This document shows positions 45,628-57,764 of a stretch of 64,000 nt of DNA, one piece after another. The notes below the pieces were generated by a model, which was given only the letters and a program-made list of their open reading frames with translations, did not search any database and was not told the origin of the DNA. The stretch lies in the NCBI GenBank assembly GCA_024500155.1, contig CM044857.1:6512501-6576500 (forward strand), given 5' to 3'. The position numbers and the translations under genes are program-made. Positions within the stretch are counted from its first letter, which is position 1. The number at the start of each line of letters is the position of its first letter. This stretch comes from Chenopodium formosanum (taxonomy: Eukaryota; Streptophyta; Magnoliopsida; Caryophyllales; Amaranthaceae).

Positions 45628-46091
45628 TTTCTCATCTCCTTTATTCCATTGGAGAAGAGAAAATCCGTGATGTCTTGCATGCTTGCGGGCAAGTCCCAAC
45701 AGTAGAGATGATTGTTAGCGACAAAATCGCTTTATTCCGTAAAGAAAATGGGATGATTTATGATGACACGATTGTTGGGTCTGCACTTGGGAAACTTGGT
45801 GATAGTCATGGCCAAATTAGAGACATCATCCAATTTAGAATTTTTATGAAACGGCTAATCAACGAATGCGGTTTACCACAAGCTGAAGAATTGGTTGTAG
45901 ACTGTCCGAAGTTAGTTCAAGAAATATTTATGTTAGAGAGAAATTCTTATTATAAAGAAAAATATTTGTTTGAACTTATGCCAATCAATGAGAATGGTAA
46001 ACGCATAATTCAGCTTGAGGAAACAAGAATGGATATTGTCACGAGTGAGGAAACATGGAAGCCTGCTTCTATCATCCGTTCGGAAAAGTAA
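45628..46091 (+). CDS. Open 3' part of the split gene
   Basis: Reads VSHLLYSIGEEKIRDVLHAC, GQVPTVEMIVSDKIALFRKE, then DTIVGSALGKLGDSHGQIRD and more, to SIIRSEK and TAA. The composition is soluble and helical, with no signal peptide or membrane span. Codon use looks coding and it has no stops over ~155 codons in AT-rich DNA. I do not recognise the family. It could be a host gene or part of an older element. Confidence 0.5.
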
Positions 46092-46226
46092 GTGTTTGAT
46101 TTTGTGGACCTCACTTTAGATGAGTAGATGATATTTTTAGAGTAGTGTTTTTTTTTCCACAAATTTAGAGTAATGTTTTTTTTTTTTATTATTTTTTTTA
46201 ATTTTTTTTTATAATTAAGATTAGTA

Positions 46227-46300
<74 letters not shown>

Positions 46301-46773
46301 CATATATTGTTGTTGTTGTTTAGTACGCAGTAGCTTTATAATTGTAATAGCTTTGTTTTTCATAATTATGTAATATATCAAGTGTACTTTGGTTTATTAA
46401 TAGTTCGCTTTTTTTATAATGCTCTAACTGTGTTTATAACATTTTAAAAATTTAGATTTTGACCTATAAATCATTTGATATTGCCTACGTCTTTTTATTT
46501 TTGGTTTAGATGTACGTCTTCTTTTTTATTTTAGTTTTTTTAATTGTAAAATTATAACTAATACGAAACACTAAATATTATGTGAATGGATTATTAGATT
46601 GGTGATAGAATATAATATGACCAATAATATACAACCGCAATTGTTTCAAAAAAAAAAAATACAACCGTAATTATCTTGTATAATATACGGAGTATGATCT
46701 TAACATTTAAGTAATTAAAAAACGTTGAAGTTAAAAAAAATGGTAAATAAAAAGCGAATAAGAAACGGTTAAC
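46092..46773. repeat. AT-rich spacer with (TA)n at about 46230-46310
   Basis: T- and A-runs, then a ~60-bp pure TA tract, then GTTGTTGTTGTT. No genes. Confidence 0.75.
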
Positions 46774-46965
46774 TGTTATGAAATAAGGAGAAATATGAGA
46801 GATTAAGAGAGAATTAATCTGTGTATTTCATTCCATATGACAAGGTATATATATATATACATACAATATAGTTAGGGCTTGATTGGATAAGAATATAAAC
46901 CCTATCTAGATTGTTCTGGAATGATACAAAGGAGGATAATGGTCATCCACACGATATTCATAACA
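46774..46965 (-). repeat. 3' LTR of the LARD-like element
   Basis: 192 bp, TGTTATGAAT...CATAACA on the minus strand; perfect 7-bp inverted ends TGTTATG/CATAACA. A TA-run near 46851-46860 could hold the TATA box. Confidence 0.9.
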
Positions 46966-46996
46966 CTCCCCCTTGGATATCCATTATCGAAGATTG

Positions 46997-47160
46997 TGCC
47001 TCGTTAAAACCCTATTAGGAAAAACCCTGTGGGATAAAAACCTAATGAAGGAAAAAGAGTACAACATTCTTCGTAATACGCTCGATATGCTGCCTCATTA
47101 AAAACCTTACCAGGAAAACCCAATGTGGGACAAAACCATGGTCAAGGGAAAAAGAGTGCA
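46997..47160 (-). repeat. Duplicated ~68-bp block before the polypurine tract
   Basis: 46997-47062 and 47091-47160 both read, on the plus strand, TGCCTC(A/G)TTAAAA(A)CC, then a GGAAAA(A)CCC, GTGGGA(T/C)AAAA, GGAAAAAGAGT series. The same pair is present in the second copy at ~63040-63210. Conservation in two diverged copies suggests a cis-acting role. Confidence 0.75.
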
Positions 47161-47437
47161 GCGCGTATTTTCTCCCCCTGATGAATACATAACTTGAGAT
47201 CTTCTAGTGCTGCAACAATGTATCCAATATGTTTGCATACTTCTCATATGTAGTAAGTAAATATCATTAGTTGATCTTCAATTCTCTTAAACTAAAGTTG
47301 CATCTTCAATTCTTCAAGTCTTCTCGTGAACATGTGAAGTGTCTTCATTTCACTATACATGTGTTTATCTCTAATATCATTATTTCAAATCTTGATCTGT
47401 TTAGTAGTTGATTTAAAAATTAAACTAATACGATTAT

Positions 47438-50175
47438 GACTTCTTCTGGAAGTCGTTAATGATAGAAATAGATGATTATTATTTGATCAAACTTCATTAA
47501 TAATAATTTGATGACAAAACTTGATATCATTAATGTCATTCTTCAATTTCATATGAATTAATATAACACATGTAATTATATACATTTATCATGGTTCTTC
47601 TAGACCATAATAAAATAGTTTCACACATAAGTATCTCGTTGATATTCTTTAGAATATTCATAATTGACATGATAGTTCTTTTGCAAATACAATTAGTAAT
47701 TCTCACTAACTTTCATATGCTCAATCTTCAGGTTGAGATGTCAGAAGTCACATTGACTTATCAAGAGTTTGATAATAATTGAATTGCAATATTCAAGATA
47801 TAAACTTTGCAGGGTTGAATATTTAAATACGTCGTACATAAGTTCTTCAGGAACTCTTCTTACATGATTCATAACATGCTATTCAATCGACGCCGTCAAT
47901 ATTTTCATCACAAGTATAAGCCCATTGGAACATAAGTATTTCTTTCTAATATTCCATCAGAGTTGTAAATATGTCTTACTATACTTTGAATGAACATTGA
48001 CATACACCACAATTATAATATAGAAATTAATTAAAGCATGCAATATGAGATATAAAATATGATAACATAATTAACAAGTTATACAATGAGTAATGCATTT
48101 ATAACTTCGAACATATGTAATGAATAATCCAATAACCTAAGACTCACACATGCATATGAATAAATAAGACTCGAAATAATGCAAGACACTGTACAGTGTG
48201 GATTTTAATAATCCATATTTCTTTGGACTTCTGGTCCATGATAAACTTTTATTATTATCATTATGTCGACATTAAAATGGACATATATTCTAGATCCCTT
48301 ATTCACTAGTCCATTATATCATGCACATGCATTATTTATCGGTTCCATCATATACCGGTATCATCATATTATTCCTCAAGGTACAATTTCAATTTGCATG
48401 CTATTTTGACAATGATATCTGAATACATTTTTCATTGGTACCATCATAATTTTTCTTACATCATAGGCCATCTATTATAATAATTCAGATATCTATACCA
48501 CTTTTCGGGTATTTCATTCACTATAATATTTATATACTATTACACTATTAGTGTTAACTGCACTATCTTGCCAAATATCATATCTATTAAACATATCTTT
48601 ATTTTGGAACCGATCATATACAACCTACACTTCAGGTGTAGTGATTCAAGTACAATTGGCAAGATTTTATCTCAATGTATACACATAATATGACCAAAAT
48701 GTATCTTCAACGCTATGCAACATGAGTCATAACTGAATACAAATCAAATCATAAATGTGCAACATATCTTCAACATATCTTGATAACATATGGACGAAAG
48801 TTGGCTAGAAAACATTTCAAATTACCATTATTTATATAGGGATCATCAGTTTAATTAATTTTTGCCAACTTACTCCAATTCTCCCCCTAAGTTGGTAAAA
48901 TATCTCATATATAGGGGCATCACAGTTCTTCACCAACTTAGTATACAAATTTACAATAAAATTCATTTCATGGGAGGATCATAATCAATGAAATTTATTT
49001 CTCAGAATAATTATATTAAAACAAGCTTTTATCTCTTCTAGAGAGAAATTTTAAATTATTTCTTCATTAACTATACATTAAATAATACATATGTATTTAT
49101 TATTAAATCTTTCACAATTTGTTCTCTTCAGGAGATCAATAATTTAACATCAATGGGGAGACATATATTGTGCAGTTGAATTTCCTTCTTTTCTATTTCT
49201 TATGTGCTGACATGCATACAATAGCCCCGATCAAGAGAATTGTTATACAGATATAAACTTTCTTGTAATTTCACTAGGTGATGATCTTCGGGATCACTAG
49301 AAACATTGATAGTATGATACTAGTTACTTAAAATTACCACATATAACTTGTACGTGGTGAGCTTCTGGTCACCTAATATTTGTCAACATTTAAATTATTC
49401 TAGTGAACTTCTGGCCACCAATTACTTAGAAAAACTAATGTATTTTCTCTTGAACTTTTCCTTTAACACAAATTATTAAAAAAATCACAATCCAAATATA
49501 GCTCAATCTCAATGTTATGTCTTGCCATTTAATTTATTTCATGTATTTAACATTGAGAGAGCGTCAGCATATTATCAAATGAAACTTCAGGTTTCCATAA
49601 CGGGTAATTATTCAACCCCGATGGCCTAATTTAATTATCACATTCAATCACTTCTCTAAATTAAACTCTGGTAAGTTTTCCAACACTAGTGATCACTTTA
49701 TTATTAATCTTACGTTATGCATGGCCATGAATTTGATGTGATATTTGAACATCAACATGTGTTTCTTTATACAATTGGCAAGACAATCAACAAATATTTT
49801 ATCCAATAATTTACTCATACTCTGCCGGAGTTTTGACTATTATCTTGACACATGTTAATCTTGTTGAATATTTCATACTCTTCTAGAGTCTTTTATATAA
49901 TCATGAAACATATAAATTTTACTAAAAGTGATTTCTTTTAGAAATGTAATGAGATTTATCATTTCCTCAAATTTGTCATTATCAATAGTTGCTCCATTCC
50001 TATTCCGATGGTTGTTATGTTTTAACTCTATTGGACTACAACGCTTCAGACGTGCTTTAGGTTCATTGGTAACCGATGTTATCCTTCTAGGACAATAATT
50101 TTTTTTTTTTTTTTTTTATTAGAGCATTTATAATTAGTATATGATCAATGACATTTATATCCATCTTCAAGATGG
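47438..50175 (-). other. Array of at least 12 short stem-loops with 5-nt loops
   Basis: Perfect 4-6 bp stems closing a 5-nt loop, mostly TTC(T/A/G)(G/A) on the plus strand (YNGAA on the element's sense strand), start at 47438, 47841, 48224, 48625, 49133, 49282, 49581, 49819, 49877, 49931 and 50161. One with a different loop starts at 48199. Examples: GACTTC-TTCTG-GAAGTC, TGGAC-TTCTG-GTCCA, CTACAC-TTCAG-GTGTAG, TGATC-TTCGG-GATCA. Imperfect ones lie at 47591, 47719 and 49356. The stems differ in sequence while the loops are alike. Function unknown. Confidence 0.7.
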
Positions 50176-52797
50176 TATCATTTCAAAATATATGATATCA
50201 TCATGTGGTCACCTCTATTAAATAAATCATTGATATAGACTAATGTATGTACAAAACTGACCATCAACATATTTCATTATTCATGTGCAAGGATTACATA
50301 AAAACAATGTAATAAACACTATCTCCCCCTAATCCTTGCATATGGGAGTATAAAAATAGTCCAACAATCTTTAAATCCATTCTCCTTTTAAGCCATAAAT
50401 TCTTTTAGCAATGCATGTATCAAGCATAATAAAGTCATCCGTACAAACTTAATTGTTCTTACTCGTAACTCTTGCCCAATTATATTAACCTTTGTATCGA
50501 AAATTCTTAAAACTATGGGCAAAATAAATATAAAATTCAAGCAAGTTTCTCACGATGTCATGTTTAATTACTTGAACTCATAACACACTTTTTGCTATAT
50601 ATTTAATTAATTAAGGAACTTCAAGTCTGTATGTACGAGAACATATACCAATCCATCTACATTTTTCAGAAAGAGAAGGTAAAAATAAGACATAACATAA
50701 TCATTTCGAGCTTTAGTCAAAACATACCTTATTCGATCCACTCAACTATACTAGCCAAAATTAAGCTTTGGAAACAAAATTAAAATTGATTAATAATTCT
50801 AAATTCCCTTTCATTGTCAACTGTCAAGTTAATCGAGATTTGACACAAAAAATGTATGTATGCACACCATGTACAATACAAAATAATGCATTAATACAAT
50901 AAGGTATAATGAATTGAGAGTCGTACCGTTTAGCACTTTAAAGCAATATATGTTATGTACTTGAAACAAAATTACCCTTGGCTAATCAATAAAACATAAA
51001 CAACCTTAATCATAAAACCAAATATGATGTATACGAAGGGTAATTGATCAGCAAAATACAAAATTGCTTTCACGATTGTAACAGAGTGCCTACTACATAC
51101 TATACTCACTAAAGCCAAGTGACAAAGTGGGATTCAAGACCAAACAATTGTCAGATACAATAAACAATCAACTTAATGCTTTGTTTGAAAGAAATTCACA
51201 TGATAAATTAATAAGATAAAATAATAATATTTTATCATTTATCAAACTCAAATGTATTATAATTATAGGAAATAATTATTTGGCATTACTATTGAATCCG
51301 TAATTATATTGGACATACCTTTACTAGTGCAGAAGATATAATTTGCAAATTGATCACTTCAAAACCAGCTCCATATGTAATTATGACTCTTATAAAGATA
51401 TGATTTGATAATACCTTTTATTTCTTGAGTATATACCACCAAAAAGATTAATATGATATAATAACTTGATATAATTAATTAATGTCTACATTCCTCAAGA
51501 TACTGTTACTTGATTTATCATATAATCAATTACAAATACAATTGTTATATATTTAGTGAACCAAAATCAATGTTTCAAATTAATAAACACAAGCATATAC
51601 ATATATATATATATATATCAAATAAATGATAATATTGATAAGGATATTACTATTCAAGACTGTTGCTTCACGGTTCTGTTATTAATATTGTTAAGCATGT
51701 AAATCAATCTTGTATAGCTCCGAATAAGAATTCTAATTCCTAGCTTTTTGTTGTAACTGGTTACGTATCTACAAATTCCATAGCAAATTACCAAACAAAA
51801 GTGAAGGCTTATATGGAATTAATATTATCGGAGTAAGCATATAGAGAGTAATAACTTCTTGACAACCGTATCAAAAATGAAACATATTCAACAAATGAAA
51901 TTCATAAAACATTGAATTAACCAGTTTGATCAATACCCCACTTGCTTGAACAGTATCAATCTCCAACAAAATATAAGACCCACTAATCCACTCAAGTACT
52001 TGAACATTATTAATTTGCGTCATAATATAGTGTAGTCATAGACCTCATAGTGGTACATCTTAATTTGAATCATTGGTAGCTAATCCAAATACTCATACTC
52101 TTTACATCAATTTGATAATTAATATAAATAGTACATAATGTATGCGTACCTTTATTACTATTGGGATCTCAATGTGGAGAAACATAAGAGATTGAGAGGG
52201 GAATTGATCTATTAATTAATACTTATAACAGTTATAAGATTGATATACTATTCACACATCAAAAACCACCAAAATTCTTAAAATTTAAGGTAGTGGAATA
52301 TCGTGAGAGATTATGTAAACTAACAATTATGTAACCACATACACGTGAAATTAGGATATGTAATGTTAATTATAGAGAAAATAATGATAACTTATCATTT
52401 AACTACAACACAAAACAAAGAGATAATGCGAGTTCAATCATCGAATATGGGCACGAAACTTATAAAAGGAATCTACATACCAAAGCGAGAACATATAACT
52501 CATCAAGTAGAAAGCCCAAATATCCCCATCTAAATAATCTAGTTACTAATGAATACAAATTAATTGAACTATTAAACTAACAGAACAAGTTCAATATATT
52601 TATTTAGGTGAATGAATCAATCGAATAATCCTAAACATTAACGACATCATATAGTTCCTTCAATTAGATCTCTCATCATTCAAAAAAAAAAAAAAATCCG
52701 AACAACTCAATTGGATACCAAACCATAGAAGAGATAACCATATTCATCATTTCGCGAACAAATAAAATACGAAAAAAAAAAATTGAAGAGATCATAC

Positions 52798-52989
52798 CCA
52801 TGAGAGAAGTATCGAGAAGACTGCGAGTAAACAAAACCTGATCAGTGGGATTAATAGTACCAGGCTCAATTTACGTTGTTGAAAAGTGAGAATGCTTGAC
52901 ATGCCGGTAACGAGCAAAACAAGAATGGTGCCGCCAACAGTGGTGATGACAACAGGTCCTCTTCCTCGCTCCATTCGATCTAAACCCAT
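52798..52989 (-). pseudogene. Captured gene fragment resembling a BAP31-like ER membrane protein
   Basis: The minus strand opens at 52989 with MGLDRMERGRGPVVITTVGG and a membrane span (TILVLLVTGMSSIL), then QQRKL. After a one-base frameshift near 52866 it continues EPGTINPTDQVLFTRSLLDT and SLMG, where a splice donor (GGTATGAT) follows at 52796. GLDRxxRGRGPVV..TV and a later INPTDQVL...LL(D/E)xSLMG are features I recall of plant B-cell-receptor-associated-31-like proteins. The fragment starts ~30 bp inside the 5' LTR, so it seems to be host exon plus intron picked up from genomic DNA. The homology is from memory and not checked. Confidence 0.6.
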
Positions 52990-53021
52990 AATCGAGCTTT
53001 AGAGCTTTGGTGCTGATAACG

Positions 53022-53213
53022 TGTTATGAAATAAGGAGAAATATGAGAGATTAAGAGAGAATTAATCTGTGTATTTCATTCCATATGACAAGGTATATAT
53101 ATATATACATACAATATAGTTAGGGCTTGATTGGATAAGAATATAAACCCTATTTAGATTGTTCTGGAATGATACAAAGGAGGATAATGGTCATCCACAC
53201 GATATTCATAACA
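53022..53213 (-). repeat. 5' LTR of the LARD-like element
   Basis: 192 bp. Differs from the other LTR only at CCCTATTTAG versus CCCTATCTAG. On the minus strand it is followed by CGTTATCAGCACCAAAGC, the primer-site region. Confidence 0.9.
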
Positions 53214-53218
53214 TTAAC

Positions 53219-54299
53219 AAAGTTTTCAAAAATACAAATTCAACTTATATAAAATAGTGATTTGTTGGATTAATTCTAATAAATTAATACTACAAAATAT
53301 CTTTAATTAATTCTAATAAATTAATACTACAAAATATATTTAATTAATTCTAATAAATTAATACTACAAAATTTATGGAAATTTTTAAATAATATATATA
53401 AACTTTTGCCTTTACTAAAATAGAGTAGAATAAATAATTATGTCAATAATCATCTTAGCAAATTATTATGTTGGTGATCAAATATAATATGAACAGTAAT
53501 ATAATATGGTAATAATTAATGGTTTATTTTTAAAAATTATTGTTTCGGTGATATAATAGAATTTGAATTCCAGTAAAAAAAAAAAAAAAAAAAAAAAAAA
53601 CAAAAAAAAAAAAAAAAAGAAGAATAGGATATGAACAATAATATAGTATCATAATTATCGTGAATATTAATTATTCATACTTTATTTATAATTAGTTTCC
53701 ATTATCTTTGAAAGTCAAAGATTCTTGGTTACCATTAGCCTAATTTATAGCTAACTCAATATTGTATATTCATATCTTATAATAAAAAATAAAAAAAAAA
53801 TCCGAAAATACAAGTGAAAAAAAAAATATATTTGCTCACCTTAATAGGCATTATTTACGGAGTATTATGTCCACACATATGGCTTTTGCATATCAATCAT
53901 GATCATTTTGAACGGATTTTGCAAATTAAACAGTAACTTTTGAAATTATAAAAAACCAAATATAAAGGAAGTTTTAAATATTCTTTGAATACTTTTTCTA
54001 AAAGAAAACTATTCTTTGAAGAAATATCCCATATAAAAAAAACAAATATGTTGATAAAACCTCACATTTATAACACGCTCAATTTAAAAAAAAATTAATT
54101 TCTTATAAATTAATGCTGAATAAGGGTCTAATAGTGTATTATAGTACTTATTAATATATAAAGATCTAGCAACAATTAGTGTACCATAAACACATATAAA
54201 GGCAACAAATACAATCTATAACCTAAATAATTAGTTGATTAAACCTTTAAAAAAAAAAGAACTTTAGGTAATAACCACAAATATGTGCTGATAATACCA
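53219..54299. repeat. AT-rich spacer with a 3x tandem repeat and A-runs
   Basis: TTAATTCTAATAAATTAATA followed by CTACAAAAT is repeated three times in 53273-53372. A-runs lie at 53576-53618. No genes. Confidence 0.7.
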
Positions 54300-56769
54300 A
54301 AATTAAAAGTCGTGAGTAACAACTTATTAAAACATAATGTTGAAAGTTTAAAAAATAAAATAAAATAACATGATAAAAGCTAATGGCACTACTGAAATCA
54401 GTTTTTGGATCCCAATCGAAGATAGTAGGAAATTTTTGGAAGATGCTGATTTCATAACTGTCAGTCGCCTTCATTGCATCACTTAAAGTGTGAGTCCTTG
54501 GCATGAACTGTTTTAAGAGGTCAACAAAACCACCCCTACCCTTACTGACAAATGCCGTTTCGATTTTCGATTTAACACCTTCATCATTTGCCACCTCAAT
54601 TCATACAACAACAAACGATCTATTGCAGTTTCAAGTTGTAACACACAAGGTACTTACAATTTTTTCCTGACACTGTCGTTTAACCAGTATGATATGGTAA
54701 CCCCATCACGATGCCTATCTTCTTTCTCTTTCCTAATCACAATATGCCTTGATTCAAAATTCAACTCTTTGCAAAACAAATCATAAATGTTTCTTGTGTA
54801 GGTTCTTGCTGCTTGGGTCTTAATTTCGTAAAGCACACCATTAATAACAAGAAAAGTGTGTGTTGAGTTGTAGTCATCTTTATCTTGTTCAAATCGAAGA
54901 TGCTCAAGCACTTGATCATTCACCTCCTAAAACTTGTACAACATTAATTTTGAAGTCAGTACTGTTTTAAATGTGCTTTCATGGACTCGCATCGTTGAGT
55001 ACTTTGCATACCTAACAATAATGGGTAATGACCAAAAACAGTATAGGTCAAAACAATAAAGCGCAAAATTACCAATTCACAAATTTTAAATGTCACCTAA
55101 TATTTTTTTTTTCAAGAAGTGGTTTTAACAACCAATGTAAATATCAATACCATAGAGTGCAATGTAAATTAATTCATTGGAATATTGTCATACAAGTTTC
55201 TAGGTAATGACCTTAATACGATTTTATTATTACCTCAGATAACTAATGGTTACTTACCAGCATAAAAATGATCATGCCTCAAAGCCTCAACCCATTTTTC
55301 TTTGTCGTTATACAAATCAGTTACCCACTTACGACCTTTGACTGCAGAATAAGCCTTCTACAACTCTTCCCATGCCTCCTCAAACTCAGCTAGTGTCCGA
55401 CAGCCGTCTACACAATGCATGAATCCATTGCAACAATTTTTGTTGGTGTGGCCCTTGATGTTCCGCATTAGATGCCACAAACATATCCTATGATGTGAAT
55501 TTGGGAGTACGACCTAGCGTTTGTTATGGACTTGTCACCAACGTCACAATAGTATAAGGAGCTACACCCCCACCAGCCTCTAGTAATTGTTGTGGCACCC
55601 ATATGTACGTCTCTGTTTTCTCATTTGCAACCAGTGCAACACCTATTGGAACTGTCTTTCTATGGTGGTTTACACCAACAATAATAACGAATGGCTTTTG
55701 GTATGCATTAACTTTGTAAGTCGTGTCAAATGTAATTACTGTCCCGAAAGCCTTGTAATCGGCTTAGGATATCCCATCACACCAAAACATTTTATCAATT
55801 CCATTATTTTCATCTCTCGTGTATCTAAAAAAAATGAGGGGTCCGAAGCTGATTTTCCAAGCAAATAAGCTAACACAGTTTCTGTGTTTCTATCATGTAT
55901 TTCTTCTTTTTTAAACCTTTCGCAAGCATTGTATAAGTCTGACGCTAAGAATCCTACACCACGAAGTCCCTCGACGCTTTGAGCTATATTCCTCATACTG
56001 ACACATGGCTTCACTCCAGAATTAATTAAGGACTTTATTCCAATCTGATTGGCATCTGTCATGTCTCTATGGCTCCTGTAATCATGATATTCCTATTTAA
56101 AAATATAAAATAGAAGCAAATATTTTTAACTTTGAGGCAATTACATACTAGGCGTGTTTAAAAAAAAAAAATTACATAGAAGGCTTCAGGATAAAGCAAG
56201 TGATGTATACCAAGTACGTGTTATATCCAACATATATACATTAATTTTACAAAAATATAGTAATAGCAAATTCAGACTCACCTTATAAAAGGAACTTGGC
56301 TCATTGGTTCAAGTTCATGATTGTGCTCCTCTATAAATCTTGTCACGTACCATGTGTCGGTTCGGTGATCCCACTTGAAATTGATTAATTCCTTACATCC
56401 ACATCTCATTATTGCCTTCTCCCTGCGCTTCCTATCCTGTCTATTCATGTGCTTTGCTGATCAAAAACCCTCCCTGTTACACCAAATAAATTGGGAAGTA
56501 TAATGTCCATCTAGTTTGCTGGTTATTGTATGCTTCTTGCGTATGCCAAAACCTTTCAGCTTGGCATATATTTACTAAAATTGAATGCAAGTCTTGTGAT
56601 TTTTGAAGAACAAACTTTCCATGTCTTCTAATGTAAAATGTTGTAGCCTCTTGTCAATTTTTTCCCAAACTTCAAGATCAAGAAACGTACCCGGAATCTC
56701 CTCAATATCGTTATCTGAGTCCCTGTCACTTTCATCGCCATTGTCACTCTCCTGCGCAAATAATAACAA
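54300..56769 (-). pseudogene. FAR1/FRS-type MULE transposase pseudogene
   Basis: The minus strand shows, in order: an acidic N-terminus (56769-56580); a FAR1 DNA-binding domain (56575-56280) with YAKLKGFGIRKKHTITSKLD, MRCGCKELINFKWD and FIEEHNHELEPMSQVP, holding the zinc-binding Cys/His; a linker (56062-55800); the MULE transposase domain (55760-55270) with VITFDTTYKVNAYQKPFVII and VGVNHHRKTVPIGVALVANE; then CMDGFRT-like and WVTDLYNDKEKWV segments; and a C-terminal part at 54923-54654 (YTRNIYDLFCKELNFE). Stops at about 56470 (after REGF) and 56578, and several frame changes, disable it. Active MULE proteins cut and join DNA; FAR1/FHY3 are tamed relatives. Confidence 0.8.
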
Positions 56770-57764
56770 AAGTTAATTTCAATAAATTGATATATATTAA
56801 TTGTTCATGCTATTTTTAGGTTAAAAGCTAAATAATGATAAGGTTTTACAGCATATAATAATATAACAAGAACAATAATATAACAGGAACATACCTCTGC
56901 AGCTTCTTCCGAAGGGATATTTGTTTGCATAGCCTCTGAATCATTCACCTTCTTTTATTAGCCATATTCAAATGGCAAAAAAAAAAAAAAAAAAAATAAA
57001 AAAATAAATAAATAAATAAAGCCTTGAATCAACAGTAATTTAATTAATCTACTTCAAAAAAGGGTAAAAAAAAAATTAAGAAAAAAAGGTATAACTTCAT
57101 TTTTAATGTAACCTACCATTGTTTCATAGTTGTTAATTTGATGAGTGCTATGAAACTGCATTCTAGGGGTTCCATCTATTGGAAAATTCCATAATGTTGC
57201 ACATATTTGAGTTTTGAAAACACTTCAAGTTTATATTTTGAACAATGATCGAAAATTAATATGTTTTGTTAATGTGGACATCATATAAAACATGTATTGT
57301 CAAACAAAAATAATTAAATACATTTAAATAACGGTTACCATAAATCACGGTGAGATAATTTTTATATTTATCTTCTACTTCGTATAACTGTACACTAAAT
57401 AAGGAAAAATGATATAGGAAAAAATCATTGTAAATATTTAGTACTTTGTTTTAAATTTTAAACAACCATTGCCAAACCTAGCTAATAATAAGTCAGAATT
57501 TATTTTTTTTATGTAATTGAAATAATAATAATAATAAAAATTCTTTTAAAAAGAAATTACATAATAATTTAAAAATAAAAAGAAATTACATAATAATAAT
57601 AGTTAATGCGCACACAGTGACTCAACCGCTATTATTGCCATTAATAATTTCATAAGAATAACTTCTTAATTGCTCCTCTCAATTTCGAAGACAACGACGA
57701 CAATTTGAGCAACGTTGACGGCCTCAAGGAGAAGTGTTGAGCATACATTATAAGTAATTTAAAA
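56770..57764. other. AT-rich spacer with A-runs
   Basis: A-runs and AAATAAATAAAT at 56975-57020 and AATAATAATAATAAT at 57523-57540. A few short possible exons of the MULE gene but nothing firm. Confidence 0.5.

Larger units (their letters stand above)
40616..46091 (+). pseudogene. Small gene of unknown function split by copia 2
   Basis: An ATG at 40616 opens MAPHPDEVFDHLIDIVRL, ending at a TAG at 40670-40672, just before the copia duplication (40676-40680). After the element, 45628-46091 is open for ~155 codons to a TAA at 46089. With the element taken out, the two parts do not share a frame, so either there is a small intron or a frameshift, or the second part starts separately. The promoter-like TATA box, the ATG and the long downstream frame all point the same way. 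Family not recognised. Confidence 0.5.
46774..53213 (-). mobile_element. Non-coding LTR retrotransposon (LARD-like), 6.4 kb, very young
   Basis: Two 192-bp LTRs (46774-46965 and 53022-53213) differ at a single site. The perfect 5-bp duplication TTAAC flanks it (46769-46773, 53214-53218). On the minus strand the interior starts CGTTATCAGCACC (primer-site region) and ends in the purine run CCAAGGGGGAG directly before the 3' LTR, so orientation is clear. The ~6.06 kb interior shows no Gag, RT or integrase in any frame. Its 3' part has a duplicated block seen in copia elements, so a copia origin is likely. Near-identical LTRs with no genes mean it was moved recently by proteins from elsewhere. 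A second copy begins at 62840. Confidence 0.88.

Noticed and set aside
49800..52800. Decayed pol hidden in the LARD-like interior
   Set aside because: I looked for YVDD, SGATxHM and D,D,E-type motifs on the minus strand and saw none. A profile search could still find very old remnants.
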